Source: Cytobacillus praedii
Lineage (GTDB): Bacteria; Bacillota; Bacilli; Bacillales; Cytobacillaceae
Assembly: GCF_001439605.1 (NCBI RefSeq)
Contig: NZ_LMBX01000026.1
Location: forward strand, 1 to 46,656
DNA: 46,656 nucleotides
Reading direction: 5' to 3'
Part shown: positions 25,958-35,372 of the stretch, in pieces
How positions within the stretch are numbered: the stretch's first letter is position 1
How the letters are laid out: each line of letters begins with the position of its first letter
Notes under the pieces: model-generated
Seen by the model: the letters and a program-made list of their open reading frames with translations, nothing else
Told to the model about the DNA's origin: nothing
Databases searched by the model: none
Made by a program: the position numbers and the translations under genes

Positions 25958-26872
25958 ATGAAACGTATTCTTGTTACAGGCGGAAGCGGTTTTGTTGGTA
26001 GTCATGTTCTAAATTTATTGGCAGATGGCGGATTTGAAGTGCACGTAATAAGCAGTCGAACTGAATTTTCTCTAGATAATCGATGGCAATGGCATCAGGT
26101 TAATCTCCTCGATTTTCAGCAAGTTGAAAATCTAATAAAAAAGATTAAACCGACTTATTTGTTACATCTTGCTTGGGGTGACATGGCACCGGGAAATGTT
26201 TATAAATCTAAGGATAACTATTTATGGGTTCAAATCAGTCTAGCATTAATACTAAACTTTATACAATATGGCGGTCAAAGATTGGTAATGGCTGGGTCTC
26301 TAGCGGAATATGATTATAGTTATGGCTATCTTTTGGAAAATATTACTCCTAGTTCCTATCAAACTCCTTATGCTGCCTCCAAGAACGCTCTTCGATTGTT
26401 GGTTCAATCCCTTTCAGAACAGACGGGTTTAAGCAGTTGCTGGGGAAGAATTACCTTTATATACGGACCTGGCGAGCATCCTAAAAGGCTTATACCATCA
26501 GTAACTATCTCTTTATTAAAAGATGAAGAAGCTCTATGTACTCATGGTGAGCAATTTCGAGATTATTTACATGTTTATGATGCTGCAAGGGCATTGGTCC
26601 TATTGTTAGAAAGCGATATCCAAGGAACTGTTAATATTGCCTCAGGACAATCAGTTCAAGTAAAAGAAATTGTTTTAAAAATTGCACAAGAGTTAGGAAA
26701 ACCCCATTTAGTTCGGCTAGGTGCTATTCCATTTCCTGATTCTGAACCTTTATTTATTCAGGCAAGTACTGAATATTTGACAAATAAAGTGAGATGGAAA
26801 CCAGATTTTGATTTAGATTCAGGACTTAAAGATTCTATTTCATGGTGGAAGCATAACCTTACTAAGGATTAG
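25958..26872 (+). CDS. NAD(P)-dependent epimerase/dehydratase (sugar-nucleotide SDR)
   Basis: This 304-residue extended SDR has the dinucleotide site ILVTGGSGFVGSHVL, YLLHLAWG, a Ser in MAGSLAEYDY, the catalytic Tyr-x3-Lys in YAASKNALR, and the substrate-side ITFIYGPGEHPKRLIP. It lies 125 bases after rfbG on the same strand. The likely role is a 4-ketoreductase or epimerase finishing a CDP-6-deoxyhexose. A GDP-4-keto-6-deoxymannose reductase role (Rmd-like) is an alternative, since gmd has no other obvious partner here. The sequence alone does not decide. Confidence 0.8.
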   Translation: MKRILVTGGSGFVGSHVLNLLADGGFEVHVISSRTEFSLDNRWQWHQVNLLDFQQVENLIKKIKPTYLLHLAWGDMAPGNVYKSKDNYLWVQISLALILNFIQYGGQRLVMAGSLAEYDYSYGYLLENITPSSYQTPYAASKNALRLLVQSLSEQTGLSSCWGRITFIYGPGEHPKRLIPSVTISLLKDEEALCTHGEQFRDYLHVYDAARALVLLLESDIQGTVNIASGQSVQVKEIVLKIAQELGKPHLVRLGAIPFPDSEPLFIQASTEYLTNKVRWKPDFDLDSGLKDSISWWKHNLTKD

Positions 26873-26978
26873 ATCACATCATATGTATAAGAAGTTTGAT
26901 AATGAATACCTAAAAAACTTTAACAAAATAGATATAACAGTAAGCTATTTACGGCCGTTTCACTAGTTTTCTTTATCC

Positions 26979-27028
26979 GTAAGCATCAAATAATCCCCAT
27001 CTGATGATGGGGATTATTTGATGCTTAC
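26979..27028. terminator. Perfect 23-bp bidirectional terminator
   Basis: The arms 26979-27001 and 27006-27028 are perfectly complementary with a 4-base loop. It separates the converging SDR and FkbM genes, and its right end overlaps the FkbM stop codon (27025-27027). Confidence 0.8.
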
Positions 27029-27804
27029 ACTGATTTGAATGTACAATATAATTCACCATAAACGGTTGGTTTTATTAGTTCTGTAAGATGAGAATAATCG
27101 GCTGGTTTAACTAATGAATCATCAAACCTATTAATAAAGTAAATATTTGGGTAAATTGATTCCAAGAGGTTATATAATTCTTCAGGATTATCACCAGAAT
27201 TCTCAGAAATTTTTTCCGGAAAAAATTCTACAATCACATCTGGTCTTGTATTATGAATAGTGTTTATGGCACCTCTTATCACCCTGGCCTCAGATCCTTC
27301 AGTATCAATTTTTATTAAATCAATTTTATTAATTCCTTCAGTTTGAACCCAATCATCCAATCTTACACATGTAACAACTTCGTTAGGCTGTGTAATCGAT
27401 TCCGTTCCATTGAATACAAATGACCATCCTCCGCCATCGCTTATATTACAAAACTCCATGTCTTTATTCTGATCGTATACCCCAATATTGATGGGATTGA
27501 TATTTGCAACATAATTTTCTTTTATATTCTGTACCAAATAGGAGAAATTCCTTTTTGAGGGTTCAAAAGAATAAACTTTGCCTTCAGTAGCTAAATAGCT
27601 TAAGGCAAGTGAAATTAAACCTATGTTAGCTCCTATATCCAGGCAAACACTTTTAGAGTCCGTGATTTTTTTTAGAAGATTGATGATGTGATTTTCATAA
27701 TATCCGTTGGCTTTAATATACTGAAATATACTTCTATCTTGTTGACTTCCATATACGATAAAAGATTTTTGATCAAATGGCAAATTAAATATTGTTTTTT
27801 CCAT
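27025..27804 (-). CDS. FkbM-family methyltransferase
   Basis: The 259-residue product has the FkbM order: SVCLDIGANIGLISLALSYL for SAM binding, GKVYSFEPSKRNFSYL, NINPINIGVYD, then IDLIKIDTEGSEARVIRGA, the family's signature. FkbM enzymes are SAM-dependent O-methyltransferases, and many bacterial members modify surface polysaccharide sugars. A GAGAGGGTG site lies before the ATG. It is a single gene whose stop codon lies in a strong hairpin. With the two enzymes at 17931 and 22981 it is the third methyltransferase of the cluster. Confidence 0.87.
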   Translation of the reverse strand: MEKTIFNLPFDQKSFIVYGSQQDRSIFQYIKANGYYENHIINLLKKITDSKSVCLDIGANIGLISLALSYLATEGKVYSFEPSKRNFSYLVQNIKENYVANINPINIGVYDQNKDMEFCNISDGGGWSFVFNGTESITQPNEVVTCVRLDDWVQTEGINKIDLIKIDTEGSEARVIRGAINTIHNTRPDVIVEFFPEKISENSGDNPEELYNLLESIYPNIYFINRFDDSLVKPADYSHLTELIKPTVYGELYCTFKSV

Positions 27805-28200
27805 TTACACCCTCTCCACTCTATTTTTAATAATGAATACATGAATTCTAAATATTTTTGGCAATATCAGCATAGGAATAAACGAATATTTTTTCTTAGC
27901 TGATATTACTAATAAAGTTAAATAAGAAGCAACTTCTCCTTCATTGCATTATTCTGGGGATAGATAATACTAATTACTATTATCATAGAGTTTTCTATTA
28001 TTTAATCCCGTTACAATGAAAAATTTGTAGGCAGTTTAAAAACTAAATTGATCATGATTTTTAAACTGAGTAAGTTTCATGATTCAAATCACATGACATG
28101 ACTTAAGTTTTTATTACTAAGGAGGGCCTCTCCAACATCCCGATCCTATAGTTGCATACTCTAACTGAATGAAAGAAAGAAAACTCCCTATCTTAATTTC
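27805..28200. other. Intergenic region without a recognisable gene
   Basis: About 395 AT-rich bases with no frame supported by a ribosome site. GGAGGGCCTCTCC near 28121-28133 forms a small inverted repeat not linked to any start codon. Confidence 0.4.
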
Positions 28201-29310
28201 TTATGACTTAACTAAATCTAAATATTTTTTTGAACATTCTATCCAGGAATAATTTTTGGTTTTCTCCTTGGCCGCGTTACCTATAGACATCCTAACGTGT
28301 GGATATGCTACCAAATGTCTCAACCCACTTCGAAGAGTTTTTATGTCATTAAAAGGAAATAAAAACCCACATCCATCTGATAATAATTCTTGAGCATAAT
28401 AATAAGGAGTGGATAGGCATGCTTTTCCTACATATGCTGCGTAAGTTAGAGTTGCACTAGAGTTTTGTTCAATAGTTTGATAAGGGGTAATATAAATATC
28501 AGCTGCTTGTAAATAATCCATTATTTCTCGATCTGATAAATAATAGGGAATAAATCTAACGTAATTATTTATTTTTAATCGGTTAACTATATTAAAAAGT
28601 TCATTACGGTATGCTTCACCATTGCTTTGTAATACTTTAGGGTGAGTAGCACCAACTATTAAATAAAGGAACTCAGGGTGACTTTTGATAACATATGGTA
28701 TAGATTGCAGTACTAATTCAATTCCTTTACCTGGACCTAACAATCCAAATGTTATAGCTGTAGTTTTGTTAGTCAACATGAGTCTTTCTTTTAATTCTTC
28801 CTTTGATTGAGTCGGGTAAACGGGAACTCCATTAGGAATTACTACTATCTTTTCTGAAGGAATATTATGAATTGATGCCAAAATGTGTTTTCCTTTTTCA
28901 GAAAGAGCAACTACTTTGTCACAAAAATTAGCAATACTCGATAAGCCAAAAATTCCAGAATCAGTTAAAATAGAATGAAATGTAATAAAAACGGGCTTTT
29001 TTATTTGTTGTATAAAGAGGTTAATATAGTTACACGTTACTCCCCCATAAATACTATATTCATGTTGAATAATTACTCCATTAATGGCATCTGAGTTTAG
29101 ATAATTGATAGCATTTTCGTAATCACTCCAATTGTCAGATTTAATTTGATGAACAACTTCATTACCGTAATTTGTTATATAGGAGTCACTGACTGCAATG
29201 ACAGGTACATCAATTTCTCCCAATTCTAATAACCCCTGTCTCAAGTATGAAGCAAATTCTCCAATACCGCATTGATTAGGAGGATAAGTACTAACTATTG
29301 CAATTGCCAT
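28201..29310 (-). CDS. GT4 family glycosyltransferase
   Basis: The 369-residue product starts at the ATG at 29310, where the conserved AIVSTYPPNQCGIGEFASYL loop begins; an in-frame start at 29349 only adds an unconserved tail. It has GVIIQHEYSIYGG, VFITFHSI, IVVIPNGVP, the linker TAITFGLLGPGKGIELVLQ, and the donor site YITPYQTIEQNSSATLTYAAYVGKA, in which the usual EGFG is replaced by EQNSS. This resembles GT4 mannosyl- or glucosyltransferases of polysaccharide clusters. It is a single gene on the minus strand between FkbM and the decayed gmd copy. Confidence 0.85.
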   Translation of the reverse strand: MAIAIVSTYPPNQCGIGEFASYLRQGLLELGEIDVPVIAVSDSYITNYGNEVVHQIKSDNWSDYENAINYLNSDAINGVIIQHEYSIYGGVTCNYINLFIQQIKKPVFITFHSILTDSGIFGLSSIANFCDKVVALSEKGKHILASIHNIPSEKIVVIPNGVPVYPTQSKEELKERLMLTNKTTAITFGLLGPGKGIELVLQSIPYVIKSHPEFLYLIVGATHPKVLQSNGEAYRNELFNIVNRLKINNYVRFIPYYLSDREIMDYLQAADIYITPYQTIEQNSSATLTYAAYVGKACLSTPYYYAQELLSDGCGFLFPFNDIKTLRSGLRHLVAYPHVRMSIGNAAKEKTKNYSWIECSKKYLDLVKS

Positions 29311-29604
29311 TAAATCTTCATTCCTCTCTCCTATATGGAAAATTTCCATTGTTTAAAGTTATTGTTCAGTGACCTGAATTTTAAATTAAAGATATGTTTA
29401 TAAGTTTAAACTCACAATAAATATTTGCTGATTTGTGAGTTTGTTATTTTTAAATAATTCTCATGGTCTTGATTTTAAAAGATACTTCTCTAATTATTAG
29501 TTATTTATCCACTTAGCATATTAAAACACTAATAAACTTTGATAAATTATAATTATTAAAAATATAATCCCCTAATTTTAGCCTAATTAATATAATTTCC
29601 GAGA

Positions 29605-30214
29605 ATTGTCAACCATCATCAGAACAAGTGCCTCAAAACTTATTTAAGGAAGCCATTTAAGTTTTGTTTTTGCTTTTATAGGATCCCCAACAAGATATCT
29701 ACCTCTGCTTGCCTAATTAGTTGTGGAACTTGAACGACTTAATCCACCCAACAATTTAATCCAACCTATCTAAGTGCGATTTCCACAAATTCTTTAACAG
29801 CATGTGTATCTCCTTTAGCGATCATATAATCTCCCGCATAACCCCAGTCTCGTTTTGAGTTTAAATATCCTATAAGGAGTTTTTCTTGATGTCCAAGCAT
29901 TATTTTGGCAACTGCACCTGTCACTGTCCTCGTGACAAATTCAATTACCCTGCGGGGATATTCATAATTGAACAATATTCCATAGCATGCATATATGCCA
30001 TAGCTTTCACGATAGTTTGCCGTAATCCAATAAACATACACTTTTTACTACACTATAGGACTGTTAGGGTAAATTTGGTAGATGCTTGGAATTCTCAATA
30101 ATTCGAGGTAACCGTTCTCCTTTTTAATCCGTATTTTTAATAATACTCATCCAATAGCAACGATGTAAAGTGAACTATCTTTACCAGTAATTCCAGTGTT
30201 TAATACTTTTTCAA
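29605..30214 (-). pseudogene. Decayed second copy of gmd
   Basis: The minus strand between 30041 and 29766 still reads [19 protein letters not shown] and [18 protein letters not shown], clearly the middle of Gmd ([37 protein letters not shown]). The 5' end aligns at 30100-30214 and the 3' end at 29605-29750 with the intact gene. About 300 bases of the middle (the catalytic Tyr region) and about 54 bases near 29825 are deleted, with stops and frameshifts. It lies directly after the manC remnant, in the same order as the intact pair. Confidence 0.9.
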
Positions 30215-30301
30215 TTGTTAGCCCACCATTTTCACTCAATGTTATATAATATGAAGAACTTTTTTTTTCGATCATTCTCCTTTAATAATTTTTGTAATGT
30301 T

Positions 30302-31289
30302 TTAATTATTAAATATTTTTTTGATATACTGTTCTTTTGATTTGTGACATACTAATATTCCTTCATCTGTTAAAGCGATAATAAAATCTTCTCCTCCGAT
30401 AATAATGGTTTTCCGATTAGAATTTACGATGTAATTTTTTGATGAGTCCATCACAACAAGGCAGATATGGAAGTTGTTAATATGATCAGACGACCAGATA
30501 GGTACCAAAGAAATCCAAGTTCCTATGTCATCCTATTCAAAATTTACTGGGACAGTGAACACATTCACCGCCTTCCCCAAATTCTCATAAACAAGGGACA
30601 CCTACGGTAATAAAGAATGTAATTAAGTTTGCTTGTCATTGATGAGTTTCCACTACTCCGGTTGGCGCTGAAAAAATTATAGTCTATTGTTGAAGGTTTC
30701 CAGATAAAAATGCTGCAGTTCCAAAAAATGTTCTCATTCGAAATCAATTCCTCCGCTTTTATTAAATTCGGCTTTACAATAAATTCTTCCACTTTATAGC
30801 TAGTTGGAAAAAAATGCTGATTTTTATTCGCTTTACTATTACCATATGGTCTCAGGTCCAGTCGGACGGTTACGGAGAGAAACGATTGAGTCATCCCGTA
30901 TCGCTAATGTTTCCGCTAGAGTCAGTCATGTTAAAATGCTTGGCTATTGCTATATATAGTTCAGACGGGGCCGTTGCGAGGACTTTATCATCCTTTTGAG
31001 TGAAAATACAAAGTGGTTAAGGTAATACATGGTGCTGTATCACCTTGTTCAGGCCTAAAATACTCTGAGTCTTTTGCAGTTCGGACAGTTGCTCTTCTAC
31101 TAGGGATAAGTACTTTTCAATTGTAACAACAAATACCTTTTCGGCAGGTAGCCTGTTTCTAAAATGCTGATAAGTCTCCTAGAGCATCGGCTCACAAGAA
31201 ATTTAGTTCAGAAACTGTTTATGTTTGTCTTCAGAACTTAATGGTCAAAACCAAATTCCCTGCCCATCCGCAAAAATAACCGCTTCCAT
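30302..31289 (-). pseudogene. Decayed second copy of manC
   Basis: Fragments in different frames match intact ManC: EGILVCHKSKEQYIKKI near the C-terminus (30302-30508) and YKVEEFIVKPNLIKAEELIS with NCSIFIWKPSTIDYNF in the middle (30565-30894). The start region near 31289 corresponds to the intact start. Several frameshifts and stops remove function; the catalytic N-terminal AGGQGTRFWP reads only in broken form. It is about 1 kb, nearly full length, so decay is by small changes rather than one large deletion. Confidence 0.9.
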
Positions 31290-31431
31290 ATTTTTCTACA
31301 CATTTTTTGTATAATATTTTCTTAGATGTGGTTTGAAGAAAATCCTTCATAGTCTAATCAATTTCCATTATATGAATCAACTTAGGGACGGGAACTCGGT
31401 AAATATCTATTTCCCCTGAATTTATCACTAT

Positions 31432-32556
31432 TTAGATTAATCCCAACTCTGTAAGACGTGATTTATACTTCATGCCAATGTTTTTTGACGATAAATCTGA
31501 CATAATCGTTTTTTGGGCATTTAACCCAATAGTATTAGCATAACCCCTGTCTTGAACTAGCATTGTCATATAGTTAGCTGCTTGGAAAACATTAGGATCA
31601 GCCCATACTTCATTTGGATGATAAGGCCCGTGATTTCCCCCTATTTTTTCTAAAGTGAAATCTACCAGACAAGCATTATTATTATTCATAAAATCAACAT
31701 TTCCTGACCAATTAGTGGAAATGACTGGCTTTCCTAAGGACATTGCCTCTGCTATAGGCAAACCAAATCCCTCTGCTCGGTGAAGAGAAACATAACAGTC
31801 GATTTCATTAAACAAGCTATTTATCTCTCGCCGACTAAAAACTTTGTCAATAAGATAAATATTTTTGTAATTTGCCATATTTTGTTTAAGCACTTTTATT
31901 TCTTGTGGAAAGTGGGTGGAATTATTAATTTTTAGAATGAATGCAACACGATCGTCATTCTTCTTAAAAGCTTGTTTGAATGCCTCTGCTGCCGCTTCTG
32001 GATTTTTTCTGGCCGATGTACTGTTCGTATCGTACATAGTTAAGAATAAAAAACGATTTTCTGGTAGTCCAAAATATTTTCGATTCATATTAGTAGGAGA
32101 TTCAACTAAGATACCGTGTGGCATGATAACAACGGGTTTAGAGGTATTTTTAGAGATTGATTGAAAAGTAAATTGAGATGGAACCCAAATTTCATTTATT
32201 AAGTTAAAACTTTTATTCCAATAAATTGGAAAATTCGGCAACTCCCAATGCCAATAGCCAATATTATACCGATTTATAAACCAATCCCTTTTTAAGCTGT
32301 TTTTATTGTAATGGTAGTACATTTGGTCAGCATTGATGAAAAAAATATTTGTATTGTATAACGGTGCAGCTGCTTCTTTATGTCTCCAAGACAGATCATT
32401 TTGCCGAGAAGGAGAGTAAGGGAAATTTATGATGCAAAAAGGAATACCAACGGATTCCAATGATTTTGCCGCTAAGCGGCATACTTCTCCTAATCCAAAT
32501 TCAGCCCTGGCATACCCAATTAAATTAACCCCTTTCTTCATGAGGTGTTTATTCAT
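31432..32556 (-). CDS. GT4 family glycosyltransferase (mannosyltransferase-like)
   Basis: The 374-residue GT-B transferase has the N-terminal loop GVNLIGYARAEFGLGEVCR, IGYWHWELPNFP, EIWVPSQFTFQSI and VIMPHGI. FLFLTMYDTNSTSARKNPEA then leads to the donor site DCYVSLHRAEGFGLPIAEAMS with PVISTNWSGNVDFM. This HRAEGFGLP group often transfers mannose or rhamnose. It lies 17 bases after manA and before the decayed manC, so in the ancestral order it belonged to a manA-GT-manC-gmd operon. Only the last codons of the other copy survive at 20797. Confidence 0.87.
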   Translation of the reverse strand: MNKHLMKKGVNLIGYARAEFGLGEVCRLAAKSLESVGIPFCIINFPYSPSRQNDLSWRHKEAAAPLYNTNIFFINADQMYYHYNKNSLKRDWFINRYNIGYWHWELPNFPIYWNKSFNLINEIWVPSQFTFQSISKNTSKPVVIMPHGILVESPTNMNRKYFGLPENRFLFLTMYDTNSTSARKNPEAAAEAFKQAFKKNDDRVAFILKINNSTHFPQEIKVLKQNMANYKNIYLIDKVFSRREINSLFNEIDCYVSLHRAEGFGLPIAEAMSLGKPVISTNWSGNVDFMNNNNACLVDFTLEKIGGNHGPYHPNEVWADPNVFQAANYMTMLVQDRGYANTIGLNAQKTIMSDLSSKNIGMKYKSRLTELGLI

Positions 32557-32573
32557 TTTTCTTCCCCTCTCTG

Positions 32574-33524
32574 TTACGTTCGTGGATGGGATACGAGTGC
32601 TTCAAAATCCCCATTAATCGTAATCATCCCTATTTGCGCAGGCAAAATAAAATGATCGCCTTTTTGAATAGTGTATGTTTCCCCATTTGCTGTTAATATT
32701 CCAGTGCCATTAATCAAACTTACTAATTGAAACGGCTGGTCTTGTACCATTTTAGCTTCTTCATAAATCTCCCATTTATATACAGTAAATTCTCTAGCCT
32801 GAATAAATGTGGTAATCGTATTTTTACCTTGTTTTTCAACTTTAGGCTCTATTTGATTTTTAATACATGGCACGTGTATAACCTCAAGAGCTTTTTCGAT
32901 ATGAAGTTCTCTCTTTTTTCCATTTCGATCCTTCCTATTGTAGTCATATACTCGATAAGTAATATCAGAGCTTTGTTGTGTTTCCAATACCAAAATGCCC
33001 TCACACAAAGCATGAATAGTTCCGGAAGGCACATAAAAAAAATCTCCAGGTTTTACTATAATTCGATTCAGCAATTTGTCCCATTGACCTTTTTCCACCC
33101 TATCAGCTAATTCCATTTTAGACTTAGCAAAATGTCCAAGAATGATTTCGGCATTTTCTTTACAATCAACAATATACCAGCATTCTGTTTTTCCAAGCTC
33201 CCCATTTACATACTTTTTTGCATATTCATCGTCAGGGTGCACTTGGATCGACAAATCTGCATTTGCATCAAGGATCTTTGTCAGCAGCGGAAAGACCGGG
33301 GACGGATAGTTCCCAAACAATTCGCGATTATTTTCCCAAAGATCACCAAGAGTTCTCCCTTTATACTTTCCAGCTTTTACAATACTTTGACCATTTGAAT
33401 GACCAGAAATTGCCCAGCACTCCCCCGTTTTTTTTGATGGGATTGAATAACCAAACTGATCATATAGTGCTGAACCTCCCCAAATCCTCTCTTTAAAAAC
33501 TGGATTTAAATATAATGGTTGTAT
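32574..33524 (-). CDS. manA: Mannose-6-phosphate isomerase with ATA in the start position
   Basis: This enzyme interconverts fructose 6-phosphate and mannose 6-phosphate, the entry to GDP-mannose. The open frame gives 316 residues, the family length: IQPLYLNPVFKERIWGGSAL, TGECWAISGH, PLLTKILDANADLSIQVHPDDEYA (zinc ligands), LGKTECWYIVD, VPSGTIHAL and LETQQSSDITYRVYDYNR. A strong AAAGGAGG site lies eight bases before an ATA codon (33524-33522), exactly where ATG is expected. The first ordinary start, TTG at 33320, would delete the first 68 conserved residues. I annotate from ATA. Either ATA is used inefficiently, or this is a point mutation or base error. Confidence 0.85.
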   Translation of the reverse strand: MQPLYLNPVFKERIWGGSALYDQFGYSIPSKKTGECWAISGHSNGQSIVKAGKYKGRTLGDLWENNRELFGNYPSPVFPLLTKILDANADLSIQVHPDDEYAKKYVNGELGKTECWYIVDCKENAEIILGHFAKSKMELADRVEKGQWDKLLNRIIVKPGDFFYVPSGTIHALCEGILVLETQQSSDITYRVYDYNRKDRNGKKRELHIEKALEVIHVPCIKNQIEPKVEKQGKNTITTFIQAREFTVYKWEIYEEAKMVQDQPFQLVSLINGTGILTANGETYTIQKGDHFILPAQIGMITINGDFEALVSHPRT

Positions 33525-33692
33525 TTTAAATACCTCCTTTGTATTAACTTTTTTAAAGTTACTATGGAGTGAAGAAAAATCTGATACTTGATGAAAAAAT
33601 AAATACTGAGGTATTATATGGGAATTTTTCTTTAGAGGTATAGGTGAAAATCTAAGGATCTAAAAAACTTATGATATAATGTACAAAAATAC

Positions 33693-33730
33693 AAATAAGA
33701 CTGGGTCTATTGCGCCCAGTCTTATTTTTT
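33693..33730. terminator. Bidirectional terminator
   Basis: AAATAAGACTGGG (33693-33705) pairs with CCCAGTCTTATTT (33715-33727), then T residues. It separates manA from the next minus-strand unit. Confidence 0.85.
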
Positions 33731-33789
33731 CATATAGAAAATCATAAATGATGCTATTTAAATAACTTCATTCTGATTAAAAAGATTAT

Positions 33790-34053
33790 TTATTTTAACT
33801 GAAAATTAACTTCCTTTTTATAACAGCAAAACTTATACTTCCCACTTTTCCCACAGGGACATGGGTCGTATAATCTATCCTTCATTTTAACTTTTAACGC
33901 TTTTTTTAGCTGTGAAATGTCAACTTTAGGTTTTATTTTAATAATTGACTGAATACCAAAATCATTGCAGATTTTTGCAACCTGTGCGAGCTGTTGCTCA
34001 TTTACTACATGACATACAATTGGCCTTTCTCTCGGTGGGTTTATTCTTGCCAA
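33790..34053 (-). CDS. SEC-C zinc-binding motif protein
   Basis: This 87-residue protein ends in a SEC-C type motif, PCPCGKSGKYKFCC, with Cys-x-Cys and a CC pair that bind zinc as in the SecA C-terminus. The N-terminal 60 residues (PIVCHVVNEQQLAQVAKIC...IKPKVDISQLKKAL) form a small alpha/beta unit. It starts 17 bases after the rhamnose epimerase gene and so may be read from the same transcript, though its role is unlikely to be sugar synthesis. The function of stand-alone SEC-C proteins is mostly unknown. Confidence 0.82.
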   Translation of the reverse strand: MARINPPRERPIVCHVVNEQQLAQVAKICNDFGIQSIIKIKPKVDISQLKKALKVKMKDRLYDPCPCGKSGKYKFCCYKKEVNFQLK

Positions 34054-34070
34054 TTCTTATTCCCTCCTCA

Positions 34071-34529
34071 TTATCGAAATTTCGTGTCCCAGCTAAAGCC
34101 AATGGATGGATCATTCCACTCGATTCGTTTCTCATCAGGGTTCTCACGATCGTAAGATTTTGTTGTAAAATAGATAATAGTTGCAGGTTTTTCCCCTAAA
34201 ACTCGGTACCCGTGTGCGATTCCTTTAGGGATTAGAAGCATAATTGGATTTTCTTCTCCTAAATAATAAACATCCGTTTTTCCTTTGGTAGACGAGCTAT
34301 CCCTCAAATCATGAAGAACAACTTGGGCATTGCCTGAAGGAAAAAACCATAAATCATCTTGCTTTTCGTGATAATGAAAGGCTTTAATGACCCCTGGATA
34401 GCTCATAGACCAGGATGCCTGGCCGAACCCCGACAACAAATCAGGTTCATCATCACGAACAAGCTCTGCGAAAAATCCCCGGTCATCACAATGTTTGACA
34501 AGCTTTTTTATCTTCACTCCTTCAATCAC
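34071..34529 (-). CDS. rfbC: dTDP-4-dehydrorhamnose 3,5-epimerase (SpsL/RfbC type)
   Basis: The 152-residue cupin enzyme performs the third step of dTDP-L-rhamnose synthesis. It has HCDDRGFFAELVRDD, QASWSMSYPGVIKAFHYHEKQDDLWFF, with GVIKAFHYH holding the catalytic His, VVLHDLRD and LLIPKGIAHGYRVLGE. It is shorter than the 180-residue RfbC and fits the SpsL-type variant. I chose the GTG at 34529, which overlaps the rfbD stop (GTGA) and is eight bases from AAAGGAG; the ATG two codons upstream is too close to that site. It is the last step gene of the operon rfbA-B-D-C. Confidence 0.88.
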   Translation of the reverse strand: MIEGVKIKKLVKHCDDRGFFAELVRDDEPDLLSGFGQASWSMSYPGVIKAFHYHEKQDDLWFFPSGNAQVVLHDLRDSSSTKGKTDVYYLGEENPIMLLIPKGIAHGYRVLGEKPATIIYFTTKSYDRENPDEKRIEWNDPSIGFSWDTKFR

Positions 34530-35368
34530 TGACATATCTCCTTTCGAATAAATTCTTTTAGAGCTTCTTTCCATGGTCTAGGAAGCGTAATTTCTTCTCT
34601 CAGCAAAGCTTGATGACTCAAAACCGAAAATTTCGGCCTTGGGGCAAGAGCTTTATATTCAACTGTTGAAATAGGAAGAACTAAGTCGCGATTCACGCCA
34701 GCTTCTTCAAAAATGACCTCTGCAAATTCATGCCAAGTACATGATCCTGAATTGCTAATATGGTAAATTCCATTTTTTTTATGCATTAATGTAAGAATCA
34801 TTTCAGTGAGATCATTCACATAGGTTGGCGATCCTAACTGATCGTTTACAACCCTAATTTCCTTTCCTTTCTTAGAAAGGTTTAACATCGTCTTGACAAA
34901 ATTATTCCCTCCATGCCCGTAGAGCCAAGATGTGCGTATAATTGTTGTCTGATCGCATAGCCTTGTTAATTGCTCGCCCATCCACTTGCTCAGACCATAT
35001 ATAGATTGAGGATTCGGCACATCCTCTTCGGTATAAGGCTGGTTTTTCTTTCCATCAAACACATAATCTGAACTAATATAAAACATTCGAGCCTGAATTT
35101 TATTAGCTGCCTGTGCGATATATTGTGTTCCGAGTGCATTAACTTCCATTGCTTTTTTTTGCTCAATTTCGCATTGATCTACAGCTGTAAAAGCAGCAGC
35201 ATGAATGATTATTTGCGGTTTATAATGAGATATTATGTGATCCACTCGATTTTTGTTTGTAACATCTAATTCCTTTTTTCCTAAGCCAATGACAGAATGG
35301 GATGGGCATAATTGTTTCACTAATTCTTTTCCTAATTGTCCATGAGCTCCAGTTATTAAAATATTCAA
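34526..35368 (-). CDS. rfbD: dTDP-4-dehydrorhamnose reductase (SpsK/RfbD type)
   Basis: The 280-residue SDR catalyses the last step to dTDP-L-rhamnose. It has NILITGAHGQLGKELV, VINAAA-type IIHAAAFTAVDQCE, ISSDYVFDGKKNQPYTEED, the catalytic YGLSKWMGE, TIIRTSWLYG and the RfbD-typical LAPRPKFSVLS. The TTG at 35368 lies four bases after the rfbB stop with an AGGTGAT site. The frame could open at 35386, but that would overlap rfbB. Confidence 0.93.
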   Translation of the reverse strand: MNILITGAHGQLGKELVKQLCPSHSVIGLGKKELDVTNKNRVDHIISHYKPQIIIHAAAFTAVDQCEIEQKKAMEVNALGTQYIAQAANKIQARMFYISSDYVFDGKKNQPYTEEDVPNPQSIYGLSKWMGEQLTRLCDQTTIIRTSWLYGHGGNNFVKTMLNLSKKGKEIRVVNDQLGSPTYVNDLTEMILTLMHKKNGIYHISNSGSCTWHEFAEVIFEEAGVNRDLVLPISTVEYKALAPRPKFSVLSHQALLREEITLPRPWKEALKEFIRKEICQ

Positions 35369-35372
35369 TTGA

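Noticed and set aside
29766..30041. Short functional Gmd-like gene of 91 codons
   Set aside because: It is an internal piece of Gmd with flanking decayed 5' and 3' parts and no ribosome site.
32727..33110. Plus-strand 127-codon frame
   Set aside because: It lies antisense within manA, has no ribosome site and has low-complexity hydrophobic content typical of a shadow frame.
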